The notes beneath the pieces were generated by a model that was given only the letters and a program-made list of their open reading frames with translations, ran no database searches and was not told the DNA's origin. A stretch of DNA of 64,000 nucleotides from NCBI GenBank assembly GCA_037954665.1, contig JBBMOL010000038.1, positions 4,712,001 through 4,776,000 on the forward strand. Direction: 5' to 3'. Position numbers and translations under genes: made by a program. Below, piece by piece: positions 10,578 to 21,855 of this stretch (position 1 is its first letter; every line of letters begins with the position of its first letter). This DNA is from Laguncularia racemosa (taxonomy: Eukaryota > Streptophyta > Magnoliopsida > Myrtales > Combretaceae).

Positions 10578-11300
10578 TATGAGGGAATTGTTAGCGAGAA
10601 AGGCTCATGTTTGGTGCCCTTATGGGGCATTTTGTGAGAAACAAACAGCCAAGCTCCAATAGGAGCACTTCTTTTGGCTAGGTGTCCTGAATGATTTACC
10701 TTGGGTGGTGAAGAGGTGTGCAATCTATAGACATGGTAAGACTAGGAGAGAGGCTAAAGTGCTTTATATACCCTTACTAATTCTATCTCATCCTTAAATC
10801 GATATTGAGATGAAATTTATTTTTGGCTTACCTGGAACATAAATAGTACGAGATTCTATAATAATTATTGTTGAGGAAAATCGTTTACTTTAAACCGTAT
10901 CACAAAGTTAACGATGTTTGTTTCATTATTAACTTTTTCTTGCAAGAGTCATATGACTTTATAGAATTTTATACAACATTGTGCCCATCAAAGACATCAA
11001 CTTCTTGAGTCAATTATGGAAGAGGTTGTGGGCCAAATTGTGAACAAGACATCAACACTTCTTGTCATCTACAGATAGACAGCCAAACTAAAGCAATTGA
11101 CTGGACCTTGGGAGCATTACTTTAAGCTAAAATGAAAGAAATCTAGGACATTGGGAACTGCTTTTGCCTCGTGTGGTGTTTTGCTAAATCGATCAATTCA
11201 CAATTCAATTGAGAAAACTCCATTTGAGATGGTCCATGGCCACATCTCCAATTGATTTGCTTCCACTTTGAAGTACTCAAGATGACAACCAAAGTTGGGC
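10578..11300 (+). pseudogene. Ty3/gypsy integrase remnant
   Basis: The frame starting at 10578 reads MRELLARKAHVWCPYGAFCE, then (after a stop) EHFFWLGVLNDLPWVVKRC and KTRREAKVLY, matching the integrase zinc-binding region of plant chromovirus-type gypsy elements in which a short histidine/cysteine cluster precedes KTRREAKGLY. In other frames about 11075-11120 reads like CHLQIDSQTKAIDWTLGALL (integrase core) and about 11200-11240 like NSIEKTPFEMVHGH. Several stops, shifts and missing blocks show it is inactive. No LTR could be paired with it. Confidence 0.8.
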
Positions 11301-13200
11301 TTGAAAAATCATAGCAATACAAAGACTACATTATGAATTTGTAAAGCACCTTTGGAAACAAACAACTAGGTATTAATATTTTTCCTTTTAAGATATATAT
11401 TTGATAAATTTTAATGATTAATATTTTTTTTTCGAGTTTGGAGAGCCAAGACCTCTATCGGCCCCATCTAGATCTGCCCTTGACATTAACCAAGATGGAT
11501 TCTAGAAATTCAACGTAATATGTTGCCCATGAAGACAGGTCAGACTTAATGGCAAACCTTAAAAACCCTAGGGTAACTAAACTATAGGGATCTTGTGCCT
11601 ACTTGCAATAATCGGTCTTCCACAAAAAACCAGCCCATGAGGCGTGTGCACTGAGATCACCAGCTTCCTTGTGAAGTATGGTTGAGTTGATACCTTGGAA
11701 AAAAATCATGTCTTGAATTGACTTTTCTTTATTTTAATTTGAAGTCTTTACTTTAGTTCGATGCTTATTTTAGCACAAATTGGCATAGCTTAAAGCGTAA
11801 TTGCACATTAAGACATATTAAAGGGAGTGCTTTCATTCATTTTTGAATAATTCGAATGAATTTTCTTTTTTCTTTTTTTTTTTAAAAAAAACAATGATAT
11901 TCTTTATGCTTGCAAAATATATCTATTTATTCGATTGGTTTTTTATATATCTAACTCTTAATTTATTAATTCAATACAATTTTCTTTTTTTTTTTTCACT
12001 TAATGTAATTCATATTTTATGATAAAAATATAACACATTGCTTAATTCAACACAATTTGGACATCTCCATTTTTAGGATATGTCAGAGCTATATATATAT
12101 ATATATATTGTTTTGGTGAGCATATTAAACTTTACATTTACAAATATTAATAAAAGTATAAAAAAGTGATTCCCATAGATTAAGCCCATCCTAACACCGT
12201 CAAATTTGACGGAAAGTGAGACAGAGATTTAGGTAACCGAAATCATCATGACAATTGCTGGTCTTATATATAAATCAAAGATAGAACTGTTTTCACATTA
12301 TTACATTTTTTTAATGAGTGCTTGACCGGCATTGGTAAACAATAAACATATTTAATAAGACAATGAAAATTTTATTTTCTTTCTTTTTTTTTTTGGGATC
12401 GTAGTTGAAAATGTTATTAGTATCTTGAGCAAACTTATTAAGAAATTAAGTAGAAAACATTTTGCATTTTTTTTTTGTATACTTGCTTTTCCATATTGAA
12501 AAAAAATGTAAAATTGTTTTTTTTTTTTTAAAGACACTTATAAGGACCATGAGACATCTATTAACGTGGCCACAAGAAAATATGTCATTTTTAGAATGTT
12601 AATTAAGCTTTCCAAGGAATATCTAGACAATGAAATATGTAAAATTACTTTTATAATATTTTTACAGATAATGGATTGGTTGAGCTCTTTTCATTGTACT
12701 TTTTTTGGTAATTGTAAATATACCTACTTATTAATTGGATACAAGCAAACTCTTTAAAATTTTAAAATATACTTTCATCAAAGTATAATTTTTAAGAATA
12801 TATAAACAGCTCAAAATCATTAAAGTGTCAAAATCGTTGTTAAGAACCGATTTTAAAGTTATATACATATTTTCATAAATTATAAAAAGATAAAATTAGA
12901 AGTTTGAAATTCTATTGAATAGAGAGAGGGTTTGCTCACAATTTGACCTACTAATTGTACAGTAGGTTCTAGAAATGACATATAACGTGTCAATCTATCT
13001 GACTCTGAAAAATTGATACTTTAAGGCCAACCAAAGCTGTAAGCAATTTATAAATGTCTCCATGTCTACATCACTATTACCTTCCGTATCAAATAAAGAT
13101 TCAAATATCAACATGGACAAATTAAAATACTTCTAACAATTTGAACACTTTAAAACTACTAAGATAGACCAGAAAAAAAGAAATGTGACAAAGCAAGAAG
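11301..13200. other. Intergenic, AT-rich
   Basis: No gene recognised. Contains poly-T/poly-A runs, a short (AT)n tract near 12092-12108 and unremarkable AT-rich sequence. Confidence 0.5.
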
Positions 13201-13218
13201 ACACCCTATGGAATCATA

Positions 13219-13227
13219 CATATAAAA
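13219..13227 (+). promoter_or_regulatory. Possible TATA box of the ATL gene
   Basis: ATATAAAAA about 190 bp upstream of the start codon, in an otherwise unremarkable A-rich promoter. Position is plausible for a plant promoter with a 5' UTR of about 150 nt; unproven. Confidence 0.35.
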
Positions 13228-13408
13228 ACAACCTCAAATTCCATATTACAACACTTGGGAAATTTCCATCACAAATAGATAGTGTTACATTCCCACAAGA
13301 AATGCCTATCTACTAAGTGAAGAGATTTGCATTCAGTGCTTCCCTTTGCAGCACGACGCTTGTATTGTTCTCCTGCAATCCCGTTTAATTTGAATTACTA
13401 GATTCCAT

Positions 13409-14692
13409 ATGAATAATCCTCTTTTCCTCCAAATTGTGGTTCTTTGTTCTGTTTTCCTTCAAGTTAAAGCACAAACCCCAGAAGACCAGCCATATGTTTC
13501 ATCACAAAATGACTCTAGTTTTGAACCAAGCCTTGCTATTGTCGTGGGAATACTGTCTTCCATATTTTTCCTCACTTGTATTCTCCTCATCTATGCAAAA
13601 TGTAGCATGAGGGCGTCCGTTCACAATGACCCGGAAGATCATCCTGTCTTAACAAGATCAAGATCGCGATTCTCAGGAATCGACAAAACCGTGATTGAAT
13701 CCCTCCCTTTCTTTCGATTTTCATCCCTGAAAGGATCGAAAGAAGGGCTGGAATGCGCCGTATGCATATCGAAATTTGAAGATTACGAAGTCCTTCGGTT
13801 ATTGCCTCATTGCAAGCATGCTTTCCACATGACTTGCATTGATCATTGGCTAGAGCAGCATTCCAGTTGCCCTCTTTGTAGGCAGAGAATTAGTCCTGAG
13901 GATGTGGAAGTATTTACATATTCTAGCAGCATGAGGCTGATCGACCATTTGTATAAGCCCGAAGAAGAATCGAATATGGAGATATTTGTGCAAAGGGAGG
14001 AGGAAAATGGGAATCGCGGGTCGTCGAGGTTTACAATTGGAAGCAGCTTTAGGAGGCTCTTCAAGACTGGAAATAATAAGGAAGTTTATGCCAATTCCAA
14101 GATGCTGCATAAGTTCAACCACAAGATTTTCGTATCTGATTTCGTGTTGAAGAATAGATGGAGCAATGTGAGTTCATCTGATCTTATGTTTCTTAATTTG
14201 GAAATGCTTAATTCTGCTTCAAGCAATAGATTCTCTGCCTTGGAATCAAATCCTGAGCAACCAATCATTGCCACAGAAGTCAATGAAGTTGCACATGAAC
14301 ATGTTAGGAAAATTAAACAAGAGATGGATAGGAAATTATTGTTAGAGAACAAGTTCATCACATCATACAAACACCATGATTCAATTTCTAACCCTTCTAA
14401 TCCTAACAAGGAAGATATCGAATCGGGTTCTGATCATAATAAGGCCAAGTTTGCGGTTTCAAATGGGAGAAGATCAATGTCAGATATTGCTGGGGTTGCA
14501 AGATTTGGAGGGTTGAATGTGAAGAATAGATGTGAGGAGTCTTGTTTGGATGGAGTCGGTAATAATACAAGGCAGGAGAGAGTAAGGAAGCTATGGTTAC
14601 CAATTGCAAGAAGAACAGTTCAATGGTTTGCCAATAGAGAAAGAAAGCCTCATCCTTTTGAAGATACATCACAATTACCTAATGATGTGTAG
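13409..14692 (+). CDS. ATL-type RING-H2 E3 ubiquitin-protein ligase (ATL42/ATL43-like)
   Basis: Single-exon gene of 427 residues, as usual for the ATL family. Residues 1-21 are a hydrophobic signal peptide, and about 40-63 a transmembrane helix (SLAIVVGILSSIFFLTCILL). The ATL 'GLD' motif follows as GIDKTVIESLPFFRF (about 90-104). The RING-H2 domain spans 116-157 with all eight zinc ligands: C116, C119, C135, H137, H140, C143, C154 and C157, with the proline after the seventh ligand and the DHWL tryptophan that contacts E2. The long C-terminal half, ending near a basic LWLPIARRTVQWFANRE block, resembles the ATL42/43/13 clade. Family knowledge: such proteins sit in endomembranes or plasma membrane with a cytosolic RING and transfer ubiquitin from E2 to substrates, often in defence or carbon/nitrogen responses. 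The substrate is unknown. Everything looks intact. Confidence 0.95.
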   Translation: MNNPLFLQIVVLCSVFLQVKAQTPEDQPYVSSQNDSSFEPSLAIVVGILSSIFFLTCILLIYAKCSMRASVHNDPEDHPVLTRSRSRFSGIDKTVIESLPFFRFSSLKGSKEGLECAVCISKFEDYEVLRLLPHCKHAFHMTCIDHWLEQHSSCPLCRQRISPEDVEVFTYSSSMRLIDHLYKPEEESNMEIFVQREEENGNRGSSRFTIGSSFRRLFKTGNNKEVYANSKMLHKFNHKIFVSDFVLKNRWSNVSSSDLMFLNLEMLNSASSNRFSALESNPEQPIIATEVNEVAHEHVRKIKQEMDRKLLLENKFITSYKHHDSISNPSNPNKEDIESGSDHNKAKFAVSNGRRSMSDIAGVARFGGLNVKNRCEESCLDGVGNNTRQERVRKLWLPIARRTVQWFANRERKPHPFEDTSQLPNDV

Positions 14693-16264
14693 AGTGTTCA
14701 TATAGGTTTTTCAATTTTTTATTTTTTATTTTTTTATTTTTCTTTTTGCCACAACAATGTTCATATGGTTATATGTGTTGGTTTTTCTTTTCTTTTTTTT
14801 TCCTAATTTTATCTTTTGGGTCCTCATCATTTTTATTTTTTGTTGTTTTGTATAATTTATTCAAAATAGAACTTATCGTTCTTGGATTCGATTGATCCAA
14901 TAAATCCTAATAAATATTTATTTGAATTATATTTGATAATATATTGATATTGGATTTGGATTATCAAATTTTGCTTTTTCTAAATTTTTTTAAATTTACA
15001 AATTAGTAATTGTAGAGTCCTAATCAAATTAGATAATTAGCTCATGTATCCTGAAAGTATTAGCTCTTTTTTTTAATTTAAATTTGACTTTACTCTTTAT
15101 CAAATTAATATTCAGACTGCTTATAATTTATAATGTTTACTAGTGTACATGATATAGTTTTTTATTATTTATCATGTCAAATGTGTTGAGCTACTTAATT
15201 ATTTATATGATTATAATGTAAATCAAAGGAAAAAAGAAGATATTTCATTGTATGTTCTATCATCAAGTATCTATTTTATATTTTTATCATGAATCATTAG
15301 CTATATAAAATAAAAAATGTAGGTAAAACCGTAAAAACAATGTCGTGGTAGTTATATATGCATCCAAAAATTAGTGATCATAATTCACGTAAAGATAAAT
15401 TGCTTAAAATCAAATCTATTTTAATATCTATACAAATTGATAAAAAAAATAATTGGAGCGCCCAAATTATATGATAGTATTATCTATATTTCCTTCTATT
15501 ATTGTTATTTTATATAAATAAATAGATAGATTAAAAAAGGTTCATACATGGTAGCACATGATTAATAAAAACACATAAAAATATGTAATGGAAAAAACCC
15601 TACTTATCTCAAAAAGCACTCAACCTAACTAGGTATATGTACGCAATCCAAAGGTACAAAGGAGTTGAACCAAATTGATATAATGCTGAGTTTGAGGTAG
15701 CAATCAACTTGATCAACTATTCAAATAATTCAAGTTTAAGTTCAATTCAACTGTTCTTGAGTCAAAGTTAAGTAAATATCGAGTTAAACTTGAATAATTC
15801 ACGAGTAATTTGACTCATTTATACTAATATGGAGTATGAATTATCTCTAATCAATTTCCTTCTAAAATATATTGGTTTGTGCTACCGTCTTAAACAGGGT
15901 AGAATGATGATAACAATTATAATTCAATAATGAAGAACTTTAAGCCTTCGTTTTCTCCTAAAAGCTAGATATCGATAAGATTTGAATTCTCTAATTATTT
16001 TTCTTAAATTTACTAATCAATGGTTAAGATTTTCTAAACTTTTTAATTATCTTGTGACATTATTACGATGCCATCTTTTTTATTGAAATCTTAACTATTA
16101 ATTATGCATAACAAAATATTAAATAAATAAATTTTTTTAAAATTTTGAAAAAATAATTTTAGAAGATTCATCTCCACAATTTTGAATAGCTGAGTTACAA
16201 AGCCCCATATAATACTCACCAATTAGTTGTCAAGTACACACTTTATATGCAAATCTAGGAAAAG
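14693..16264. other. Intergenic downstream of the ATL gene
   Basis: T-rich 3' flank (likely includes the 3' UTR), then AT-rich sequence. About 15690-15840 resembles the GAGTCAA/TTCAAGT-type repeat at 4230-4600. No gene seen. Confidence 0.45.
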
Positions 16265-16850
16265 TAACTTTAGGTAGGGCTACTCATCAAACCAAATTGA
16301 GCTGAACCAAATCGTATTGAACCGTAAAATGCAATTCTTCTATATTTTAGTGCAGTTTATGATTCAATTTGAAGATGGTTCAAACAATTTATGGTTCGAT
16401 TTCAAAGATCAAACTAAATTGAACTGCTTAATCCTGAACTAAATCACTTCTTATTGAAAAATAAAAATTAAGCGATATTTTTTAATTTTAAACTTTATTT
16501 ACATCTTTGTTTAACCTTATTTACCCTTCCTTTTTTGTCAACTTTTATTTTGAATCTTAATCTCCACAATCTACTCATTTTCCTTTACCTTTATCTTTCA
16601 TTTCTCAAGTAAATAAGTATGTCTTTGCTATCACTTATGATGTAATATTACCATGATATAATGTTATATTGCTTACATTCTTGCATAATGTTCTTTAATT
16701 TAAATTTCAATATTCAATTGAAAACTTTGATGACTATTAAAACTATTAATTAGAATAAGATTTTTTAAAAAACAAATCGAATCGTATTTTAAGCAGTTTA
16801 GTTCAAAATCTAAGACCATTAAAAGCAATTCAATTTATTAAAGGTTTTAT
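16265..16850. mobile_element. MITE-like repeat, left part (hAT-like ends)
   Basis: Begins around TAGGGCTACTCATCAAACC and contains repeated AACCAAAT/GAACCGTA/TTTGAGT words. A matching right end is at about 18983-19075, where the reverse strand reads TTGAGGTGTTTATGGTTTGG. Ends of the form TAGGGGTGTTCATGGTT are common in plant hAT-like MITEs. The two halves are separated by the LTR element at 16851-18982. Exact ends and TSD were not found. Confidence 0.35.
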
Positions 16851-18982
16851 TGATAGTATATTTTGGACTTAGCCCCCCTTAGGCCCAATCCAATGAGCCC
16901 AAGCCCACAACCAAGCTCTAAAGACCAAAGTTTGAACTCCTAGGACCTAATCCAATAATCGAAGATTGGTTTGAGCTTAAATATATAACTTAAACCAAAC
17001 ATGAGTTTAGATCAATTGCATTTGCCTAATAGATGAGAGGATTTGGGGAAGGCACAACTTACATGCATTGAGCGTGAGTTGTATTGATGAGACATGGTGG
17101 TACGTGAAGAAAATCTCCTGGAACTTAGAGAATGGAGCCTACAATCTAAACTCCAAATGCTCCATGTATAAGCAAAAGCAACACCTTGCAATGAGAGCAA
17201 CCCTATCATCTACCTAAGGATGTTCCAACTTCTATCCTTAAGGACAAATGCAGAAGTATTGCCTAATGCCCATGAGCTCACCATAAGTAAGAATGCTCCT
17301 AATGCCATTAGGGATACTTATATCCTCCACCATCAAGTAGATAAGTCACAATGGTCTCCTATCCTCACTGTCATTAAGGTAGACTTCATGAGAAATTTGA
17401 GCAATTCCAATTGCAATGCCAGTCTCTCTCCTTGGACTCTCATCGCTTGATTCCTCAACCATACTTGATGATTGCCGCAAAACTTCCTCTACCACTTGGT
17501 GGGGTAGGTGGGGGTGGTGGTATGTGGAGAGTATCCCTCTCTCTCCCAATCTAAGAAAGTTTAAGAAGAAGAAGAAAAAACCACCATACTTTCATGGGTT
17601 GAACAAAAGCCTTTGAAGCATGTGTGAAGATTGGTTGGAGTTGCAAGAAAATCAAGTTTCGCACTCAAGAACATAGAAATGGTTGCAAGAGTTGAAGTGT
17701 TGAAATAAAGCTACCAACTGACATTTATAACCAAAAACACGAGAAACAAAGAGATGATTAATCAAAGCGATATGACACAATACCTTCTAACCTAATCTCG
17801 ACATGTGTCCCACGATTCAAATAAATGGTGAAGATCTCACATGCATGCCTGATGCATGCAGACCTCACTTAATACAAACAGACCGCTACCCTTAGCATTA
17901 AATGTACTCAAATTTATGTGCTTACAATAAATTCAATTAAGACTTCTTTAAGAAGCTACTGTAACCTTAGATCAAAAGTTGTCAGAGAATTTTCAAAGTG
18001 CTCAGTCCACTAAAGAGCCTCACCTAGCTCAACTCATCATGGTGGGGGTAAAAGCATGGTCTAACTTGACATACTAACTACTCAAATGCTAGCTTGAGAA
18101 GATCTTCCCCTTAAGTTATTAGCAAGAGTGAAGCTCAGCTTAGCTCAGCCACTTGCTGACTTAAAGATTTTACGAAGACCATCACCATTTTAGCTTAACC
18201 TAGGGGGTAAGACATGATAGCTTGGTGAATCACTTACTCGCCCTCGCCCTTTGAAGTACTGGCTTTGGATTAGCCCCTCTTCACCAGTTCCACTAGCAGG
18301 GGTGAAGCCAAACTCAACCACCCACTTGCTCAGTCACTCCATACACATCTAAGTGACAACATGCCAAGTTAAAAGCCAAGTCAATGACCCCAACTAAGAG
18401 CTCATCTTAGCGTCAGCTTGTCTTGAAGGCCTCTAAAGCCCAACTCATCTCAAACTCCCCTACTAACCAGTCACCAATAAGAGTTGAGGGAGGGGTAAGT
18501 ATTAAGAGTATATTTTGGACCTAGTTAATCCAACTTACTTAGGCCCATAATTGAGCCCCAAAAGACCAAAGTCTGAGCTACCAAGTTTTAGTCCAACAAT
18601 CAAAGATCAATTTGAGCTCAAATGTGCAGCTTGAATTGAACATGAGCTTAAGTTAGTAGCACTTACTTGATTGACAAGAGGATTTGGGAAGGCATAGCTT
18701 GCATCAGGAAACAGTGTAAACATAAGACATGAGACAAATCTACCTACTATGCCTTCACTCCACCTACTAAATTGTCTTAACCTTAATACCTATAAATAGA
18801 GGTTGATAGTAGTTGGATTTGGGTTCAAAATCTTAAACCCTCTTGTTGTCTTAAGCTTATTAGTTTCCCACATAGTATTGACTTAGACATCAGAGTGGCT
18901 ATGCCAAAACTACCCTCGACATCCCTTGGAGCCTCTTTCCTTCTCTATTGAAGGTGTTTTCCACCCAAGAGAATCATTAGCA
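16851..18982 (+). mobile_element. Small non-autonomous LTR retrotransposon
   Basis: Two direct repeats start near 16851 (TGATAGTATATTTTGGAC) and 18497 (TTAAGAGTATATTTTGGAC) and stay parallel for about 220 bp. A purine tract, GTTGAGGGAGGGG, lies immediately before the second, as a polypurine tract precedes a 3' LTR. The second copy continues through a TATA box (CTATAAATAGAGG near 18791) to a leader with the word GACTTAGACATCAGAGTGG, typical of some plant gypsy LTRs. The interior (about 17100-18480) codes for nothing recognisable. Its short open frames on both strands look accidental. The first repeat is incomplete, and I found no clean TSD. Confidence 0.5.
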
Positions 18983-19075
18983 CCAATAAGTTTAAACTGA
19001 ATCATTTCAAATACAGTTCAATTCGGCTCTTACATCGAACCAAACCAAACCATAAACACCTCAAAGTTGAGGATA
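18983..19075. mobile_element. MITE-like repeat, right part
   Basis: Sequence with ACCAAACCAAACCATAAAC followed by CCTCAAAGTTGAGG, the counterpart of the repeat that starts at 16265. Confidence 0.3.
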
Positions 19076-20740
19076 CAAATCCCAAATTTGGTTTAAAAGG
19101 AAAAGGAAACACTCTAAAAAATAAATGCTACTTCACTTGTCTTTATCTTTTTCTTATCTAATACTCTCTCTTCTCTACTATCGGTTCTCTTTTTTTAGTC
19201 TTAATAGTGTTGTGAGTGGGCCTAGTACACCTCTTAAAAAGAGGTTTTCATGCACTGCCTCTTCAAACTTCATTGGTTCAAGTAAATATAGCAACTTTCT
19301 TCTTTTCTTATTTCTTTTGTTTTACTTCATGCTTAGGTAAATTCCTTTAATTTTCATCATCAAGAATCTGTAACACTTATGGATCAGTTGGAAACAACAA
19401 AACTCCCCTTCTAACTCATATGGGATAATTAAGAATCTATGACCACATGTCGACACATTATAGCAAGTTTCTATCACACCTCCATGGCATTTCTCTAAGG
19501 ACCTTCACGGTGTCGTTGAGTTAAACCCAACTCTTCTATCATTCATGTTGCTTCTTGACCACATAACAATTGGTCCTTTTGTTCTTCACATGTTGCCTAT
19601 AAGAGCTACTTCTTTGTATAACTTGCACTCGTCTCCATCACCATGGTAGTTGCATTGCAACTACGTACCCTTGGTCTATAGTCTGCTTGGTAGTTGAATT
19701 GCAACTAAGTACCCTTGGTCTATAGTCTGCTTAACGATATTAGAGCATGTGAATGGAAGATGCTTGACACAATAACCTCTGTCAGACATCCATTTTTTGA
19801 GGTCTTTTCCCACCGGAAATGTCTTTACAATAGTTAAAAACCCTAAAAAGTAAACTTTAATCTTTACCTTAGTTTTGTTCCCCCCACAATGGCATGTCAT
19901 ATGACCATGTCCACGATTTTTGTGCAAAGTATCAAAAAACAGCTTTATCCTGACATATATACGATGAAGCAGCAGAATATAAAACCCGAGCAGTCTTGCT
20001 CTCTTGATCAGTGGAACCTTCTTCCGAAGACAAAGCCGTATTGCCATCTAAGATTATGCAAGAGTAGTTTTCTTCATCGTCGATCTTTATTTAGCCTTTC
20101 ATCTTCTCTTACATTTGCTTTAGCTCTCTAAGTCCTTCAATTTTAGGAAACAATTTCAATTGTGACCCTTCTCTTTACAATAGAACCCCACGAAAAATGT
20201 ATACTTTTGTATAAATTTATATTTCGATAAAATGCAATAAAATCTCTACACTTTAAAAGTATATTATTATATTGAGAGTAAAGTAGTATTTTTCTTTAAA
20301 TATAAAGGAAATATTTATTATGAATTCTAAAAACAAATTTCACTCCTGCATTCATTCTTTTCTCCTTTTCTCTCATTTTCCAACAAGCCAAAATATCTTT
20401 AAAAGTTTGTAGGTAAACTTTTGAGAGTACAAAACAAAAATCTATCAGTGTAAAATTTAAAACCATTCTCGAACTTTATCTTATGAAACTTATTTCTATA
20501 AATCTTAACATCCATCTCTTATAGTATATAGATACCGCTTAATAAGTTTTCAACTAATAAAAAATGCAAAAAGGTTACAACTACTCACCTTCTAAAATCA
20601 TAATTCCAGTTTCAACATAAAATTATATATATATGATCTATGTAAAAATTTTATTTCTTGATCATTCGACCAAATGGATAGTTCAACTAGACTGATTGTT
20701 TACCATGGCGTAAGCCATATGCATGAAATTAAATTACATT
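19076..20740. other. Intergenic, no supported gene
   Basis: Contains a 44-bp tandem duplication (19644-19731) and open frames of up to 123 codons on the minus strand (19676-20047) whose product I do not recognise and which lack coding-like neighbours. Confidence 0.45.
19644..19731. repeat. 44-bp tandem duplication (2 copies)
   Basis: TGGTAGTTG(C/A)ATTGCAACTA(C/A)GTACCC... is repeated head to tail with only two differences (19644-19687 and 19688-19731). The near-identity suggests a recent slippage or unequal-exchange event. Confidence 0.9.
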
Positions 20741-20749
20741 AATTGAGGA

Positions 20750-21050
20750 TATTTTACAGGATTAATAGAGTGTATCTTATATAGACAAAGTAAAATGCAT
20801 GATACGTCAAAACTCGTGATAAACATCGCACAGGTCTCGAAAATATTTCTTGATATATGAGATGTAAAGAACGATTGCCTGCTCCACTCCGCCGTAAGTC
20901 CAGTGAAAGCCATCCGACAAACTTTAAATGGCATGCAGAGAACCCGGAAATAAAATTAAGGTCGATGCACTCCTCAACTTCCATCGGTAGACTCATAATT
21001 CAGCCATCGAAACTGCCTTTGCTATTGAGGAAGTGGAAAGGGTGAATCGG
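20750..21050 (-). other. Unidentified GC-richer island, possible gene fragment
   Basis: Two overlapping minus-strand frames (66 and 80 codons) cover a segment with higher GC than its flanks. Neither translation is recognised. It could be an exon fragment of a dead gene with a frameshift, since similarly dense coding-like composition continues across both frames. Confidence 0.2.
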
Positions 21051-21855
21051 ATCTGTCAGTTTGGCTACAGGTCTTACCATTAAGTATCTGTTTAATTTGT
21101 CTTACATTTTATATTCATTCTGGACATTGTTTAGAATCAAATATGATCCAAATGAAAAAATTAAAAAATAAACAAAGATACAGTTGTATATAAACCCTTA
21201 TCCAAAAAAACCAAAAAAAAAACCAAATCTCTATTATATCCCAATACTTAAACTTTTATACATCATCATCATTATTATTTTTACTATTATAAGTCGAATG
21301 AGATCTTTAATTCAAATGTAGTTTTGAAATAGAAATGAACCAGATACATATCAATTGGTTTATTAAAATGTTAATTTTCAAACAAACATAAATAAAATAC
21401 AAATCAAATTTAAATAATATATAAATAAAAAACATATAATCTAAACCGGCCTTAAATTTATTACTAAAGGCAAAATGTACACAACAAGAATCATATTATC
21501 ATATACTAAATCCTACAAGAGATGAAATCCATATCAATTTTGATCAAATGACTCGTCTGTCCATTATCCGACAGTAGACACTCAGTTGCAACTAATTATG
21601 CTTGTACAGTGGCGCAGGGATCATCAGATATCCTGTGCCACAGCAAAGCTATGCATCTTGCCTTTCATTCAGTGAAGCTATCCTTTCCTTTTTTTTTTTT
21701 AACTCCTTATAATCATTCAGTGAACTAATACAATTGCCTCTTGACTCATGAGCAACTAACACATTAACCCAAACGAAATGCCATTGCTTCAGAGCAGTGG
21801 CTGAATTCAGCATGTCACAATCTCGGGACGACAAAAGGCAGAATCATACATGCCC

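Noticed and set aside
13843..14672. Minus-strand open frames opposite the ATL gene
   Set aside because: Antisense shadows of a clearly coding plus-strand gene.
17012..17616. Short open frames on both strands
   Set aside because: They lie inside the non-coding LTR element and show no recognisable protein.
19676..20047. Minus-strand open frame of 123 codons
   Set aside because: No recognisable domain, no splice context, overlaps a plus-strand frame of similar quality, and lies in repeat-like sequence.
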